DNA from: Chrysoperla carnea | Taxonomy: Eukaryota; Arthropoda; Insecta; Neuroptera; Chrysopidae | Direction of reading: 5' to 3' | Assembly: GCF_905475395.1 (NCBI RefSeq) | Contig: NC_058342.1 | Location: forward strand, 31,020,140-31,084,139 | Length of the DNA stretch: 64,000 bases | In this document: positions 60,841 to 64,000 of the stretch, piece by piece | How positions within the stretch are numbered: position 1 is the first letter of the stretch | Layout of the letters: each line of letters opens with the position of its first letter | Translations under genes and position numbers: made by a program | The notes under the pieces: generated by a model | The model's input: the letters and a program-made list of their open reading frames with translations, nothing else | Database searches by the model: none | What the model was told of the DNA's origin: nothing

Positions 60841-62699
60841 GCAAAATGATTGACCGTTTCATTGTTGAGATATAATAACGCAAAGTTCATCAATTTTATT
60901 GTTGAACAGAAACGAGTATTGGTGGTTGAAGAGAGATATCTATATTAACACAGCACTTGATATACAATATGTATTTTGACAGATAGTCTCGTGGTACATT
61001 AGAGTTAAAAATATTGACTTTAGCATGTATACAATTACCTTACCGTGCGTATAGTCCTAAACATTTTTACAATATTGTTCGGAGACAACAGCCCTAGTTT
61101 GCAATTGTTAATTTTTTTCTATCTCTACGAAAAACGACTTTTTTATTTCTTCCCTTAAAAAAATCAACGAAATCCATTTATTTAAAAGAAATTTGAATAA
61201 ATTCGTAAAACAGTTTTTTTTATTGTGCGTCGACCGTCGCGACGTTCTATAAATTGTATAAACATTATGTTACGTCATTATAATATAAACACACTGCCAA
61301 TGATTTCACACAAACTTCTTGTCAAATCAAAACAATAGTTTGTTGTTGCGATTGTTGTAAATATGGGACACTCACAATCACTGTGATCTGTGACAAGAAT
61401 AGAGGACAAAAGACAGAGATTAGAAACAATCACAGTTGAATGATTTTGATAAAATGCATTCTTTTATTATGAACCTTATGTCAATTTGAGGTTGCATCAG
61501 TTTTTATTTTTTAATACAATTTATTGAACTCAATATATTTTTGAAGATACCTCGCAATTACAATTACTAAATTGCTCAATGTTGATTTATTTAATTAACT
61601 AAATTCATTTTAAGTAGTTTGAGATGTTGATGGATACGGATATTTTGTAAGGGATTGTATGAGGTCGCCATCAGTCATCAGCGTCGATATCATACCGTAT
61701 GATACGATGTAAGTATTTTTATCGAATATTTATATTCAAACAGGACTGTACAGTTCCAGTTCGTTAAATAAATCTCAATTTGATTCCAATAAATTTAGCT
61801 ACTGACGATGGTTGTGTTGCAATCGAAATATCGATATTTAGCGAAATGTGTGTTGTATGTTTTTGGAACTATGTTTCTTATCGCACGTTATAATTTGTTT
61901 GCTGGTTAGGAGATAAAACCAAAAAATGTGCAACAATTTTAAATTACCCCAAAATCCGACGATGTGTTACTTAGGAAATTAAAACTGTTTTAATCGATTC
62001 GGCTTGCCATGAATTTTGAGAATATTTAGAAAATAATTTACAATCAATTTATTATTTATTTGTCCAAAGTTTATGTTTGAGTTGTGAGTTATTAGAAGAA
62101 GTTAAACATAATAGAGATTATTTAAAGTAAGAACAAGGAAATTTTATTAAATATCCTGATCAAGCCAAATGAAGGTAATGTACGCACATATTGGGTTGAC
62201 TACTAAATCAGAAGTATGTCTTTTTTAAACTAATATTACAATTAATTCATAAAGTATAGAGTTAAAGTAGCTTTAATATTTAATTCTTAATTATTTGACT
62301 TCTTAAATTAATACTTCAGAATTACCAATGCACAGATATCCAAACAGTATCGTCAACAAAAAAATCAAAGCAAATCTGAGTAAAAAAGTAAGCGATACAT
62401 TTATAATATACGAAGATACCATAGGAATATAGTTTCAACCGAGTGTCCCACTACACCTCTTGATTTTTTTTTTCTTCAAGTTATGTTTTTTAAATAAAAT
62501 TTCTGAATATACAATTTTATTTGTAGTATCGTGAGATTTATTTCAATAACTGTGTCTTAACTCGAAGTTAAAAAAAATTCATCCTTGATAGATAAAATTT
62601 GGTCACTCCTAGATATTATATTATGTTATTTTATAGATGTATTATACGTATAGGAATAGCAATAGATGCCTACTGACTGAGTAGTGAGTACTGCCTAGT

Positions 62700-63941
62700 G
62701 CCCTAGTGCCAATTAGAACTAGAAGCGTCCTTTAGAAAATCGTTTTGATATGTTAAATTCATGTTGGTTTCGTCTGTTCACGAACAGTGGTTCGTGATCG
62801 TATAATCGTATATCGTACGTTATACGTATGTATATCGTTTGTGGTACTCGTAACTCGTTATCGTTGTCGTTGTGCATTGTGTTGTGCGCGTCGCGGCGCA
62901 CTACCATCCCAAGCAGGGGTTATAATATTCAATTGGATAGAGAAGAAACAGACGGCAGCACTCGCTTTCAGTTTTTTTTGCACAGCTAAAAAATAGTTAA
63001 TAAAAAAAAAAAAACCATCAAAAATGAATTAAAACAAAAATTTTCCGTTCAAAAATTCATTTTTGAAAGAAAATTTGTTGCAAAAAAACTTCTAAAAATT
63101 TTGTGTTGTGAAATATAAAAAAATTACTTGTTTCTTTTTTTTTTAAATATACTTTTGTATTTGTGTGTACTTAAAAAATAAGTGATATTTTTGAAAGTGT
63201 GTGTATTAGTAATAGATTTTCCCAAATGCACTTGAAAAAAGTAAAAATCTTGTTTTTAAATTTAAGTGGGGTAGCGTTGTTAAAATGTAGTTAAAAATTA
63301 AATAACCCAATTATTTTTAAATAAAATAATGATATTAATAAATTAAAAACATGATTAATAAATAAATTATTATTAATAATGATATCTGCAATGCTTTTTA
63401 AGAAAAGTCGTATTAAATTGAAAATTTTATTAAATTTTATTAGGTAGGACGATACCTAAACGTTAACGTAAAAGGTAAATAAGGGCTGCTAAAACTACCT
63501 ATTTTTAAAATTCAATTTTCAAAATCAAATGCATATCTTTATGCGTGTAATTTCTTTAAATTCAAATTCAAACACTAATCAAATCACATTTTCAAACATA
63601 ATAAGATTAAAATTCACAGTTTAATCTAATTAAGAAAATTCCTTTTTCAAGGGGTGAAGAATAATTTTCACAGTCCGCCATTTTAATTTGATTGTTTAAC
63701 ATTTATTATAAAAAAAATTAAATAAACTTTTATTAAAATTTTCTCCAAAAAATGTGTTTTGTGATTTACTAAAACTTTGTGTGTGTTTTTTTTTTGGTAC
63801 GTCAAAAAAGAAAAGTTTCGTATAAAAGTGGTTAAAAAACTGTATACAATTAAAAAATATTGTATACAGTTTGGGATATAAAGAAGAAGACTGGACAGTG
63901 TGTTTAAAAATTGTCATTATTAAAACATTCCGCCACATAGT
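62700..63941 (+). promoter_or_regulatory. Probable Shal promoter and 5' leader
   Basis: From about 62.78 kb CpG and CGT-rich text appears (ATCGTATATCGTACG, TCGTTATCGTTGTCGTTG, GCGCGTCGCGGCGC), unlike the surrounding AT-rich DNA. It is followed by GGTTATAATATTCAATT (62918) and CTTTCAGTTTTTTTTGCAC (62965), which contains a TCAGT initiator-like site. The TATA-like text lies about 50 bp upstream of TCAGT, too far for a classical pair. From about 63.0 kb to the start codon the sequence is T- and A-rich, like a long leader; splice sites in it cannot be excluded. Confidence 0.4.
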
Positions 63942-64000
63942 ATGGCGTCGGTCGCCGCTTGGCTACCATTTGCCCGAGCGGCGGCCATAGGATGGGTACC
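63942..64000 (+). CDS. Shal: Potassium voltage-gated channel Shal (Kv4), first 59 bases only
   Basis: The frame from ATG at 63942 reads MASVAAWLPFARAAAIGWVP, identical as far as I recall to the start of Drosophila Shal and vertebrate Kv4 channels. This hydrophobic N-terminus is a defining feature of Kv4: it binds KChIP-type auxiliary subunits and takes part in inactivation. The channel carries A-type current in neuron cell bodies and dendrites. The rest of the gene (T1 domain, S1-S6) lies beyond the window. Codon use here is GC-rich compared with all neighbouring genes. Context: a strong drop in AT content begins exactly at the start codon. The identification rests on 20 residues but they are highly distinctive. 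Confidence 0.9.
   Translation, partial: MASVAAWLPFARAAAIGWV

Larger units (their letters stand above)
56248..63941. other. Spacer upstream of slalom and Shal (divergent genes)
   Basis: slalom (minus) and Shal (plus) diverge across 7.7 kb, so regulatory DNA of both must lie here, though introns or untranslated exons of Shal may also be present. Repeats are listed separately. The open frames at 59023-59277 and 59984-60223 have no recognisable features. A C run of 11 lies at 59214-59224. Confidence 0.55.

Noticed and set aside
1-64000. tRNA, rRNA, CRISPR or bacterial-type operon features
   Set aside because: None seen; the window is plainly an insect nuclear sequence and no convincing tRNA cloverleaf was found by eye.

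Overview
The window is AT-rich nuclear DNA of an insect. The evidence is eight recognisable animal genes, most broken by short GT-AG introns, together with an imd-type immune adaptor, and introns and spacers full of decayed LINEs, short inverted-repeat elements and dispersed repeats. I cannot assign the order from sequence alone. Exons were placed by hand from reading frame, splice sites and phase. For the six complete genes every exon junction keeps the frame, and the summed lengths are close to the family lengths as I recall them.

Layout. (1) 1-3.2 kb, minus: a FUN14-domain (FUNDC1-like) mitochondrial protein, with its 3' end missing from the window. (2) 5.6-9.8 kb, minus: complete exocyst subunit Sec6/EXOC3, 10 exons, 740 aa. 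(3) 11.35-15.7 kb, plus: complete SGSM3-type TBC-SH3-RUN RabGAP, 11 exons, 800 aa, divergent from Sec6. (4) 19.1-28.06 kb, minus: complete CACHD1-type VWA/Cache membrane protein, 13 exons, 1304 aa. (5) 29.16-30.96 kb, minus: complete immune adaptor imd, 3 exons, 226 aa, with a caspase site and IAP-binding motif, a cryptic RHIM and a death domain. (6) 31-42.7 kb: gene-free and rich in inverted-repeat elements. (7) 42.7-46.7 kb, minus: complete ceramide glucosyltransferase (GlcT/UGCG), 7 exons, 397 aa. (8) 46.7-52 kb: repeats only. (9) 52-56.25 kb, minus: complete PAPS transporter slalom/SLC35B2, 7 exons, 436 aa. (10) 56.3-63.9 kb: spacer with a decayed repetitive ORF and a long hairpin. (11) 63.94-64 kb, plus: the very start of the Kv4 potassium channel Shal, which continues beyond the window.

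The genes do not form a pathway. They are housekeeping trafficking (Sec6, SGSM3), glycosylation and sulfation (GlcT, slalom), membrane excitability (CACHD1, Shal), mitochondrial (FUNDC1-like) and innate immunity (imd) genes. The repeat landscape is the unusual part. It includes TTAA-flanked piggyBac-type mini-elements, three CAGTG-ended elements, long foldbacks in introns, a 315-bp intronic tandem array carrying a TGACGTCA palindrome, and an approximately 600-bp dispersed family with a 3' hairpin. I did not find a convincing undescribed biological system; the strongest leads are the imd architecture and the repeat families.
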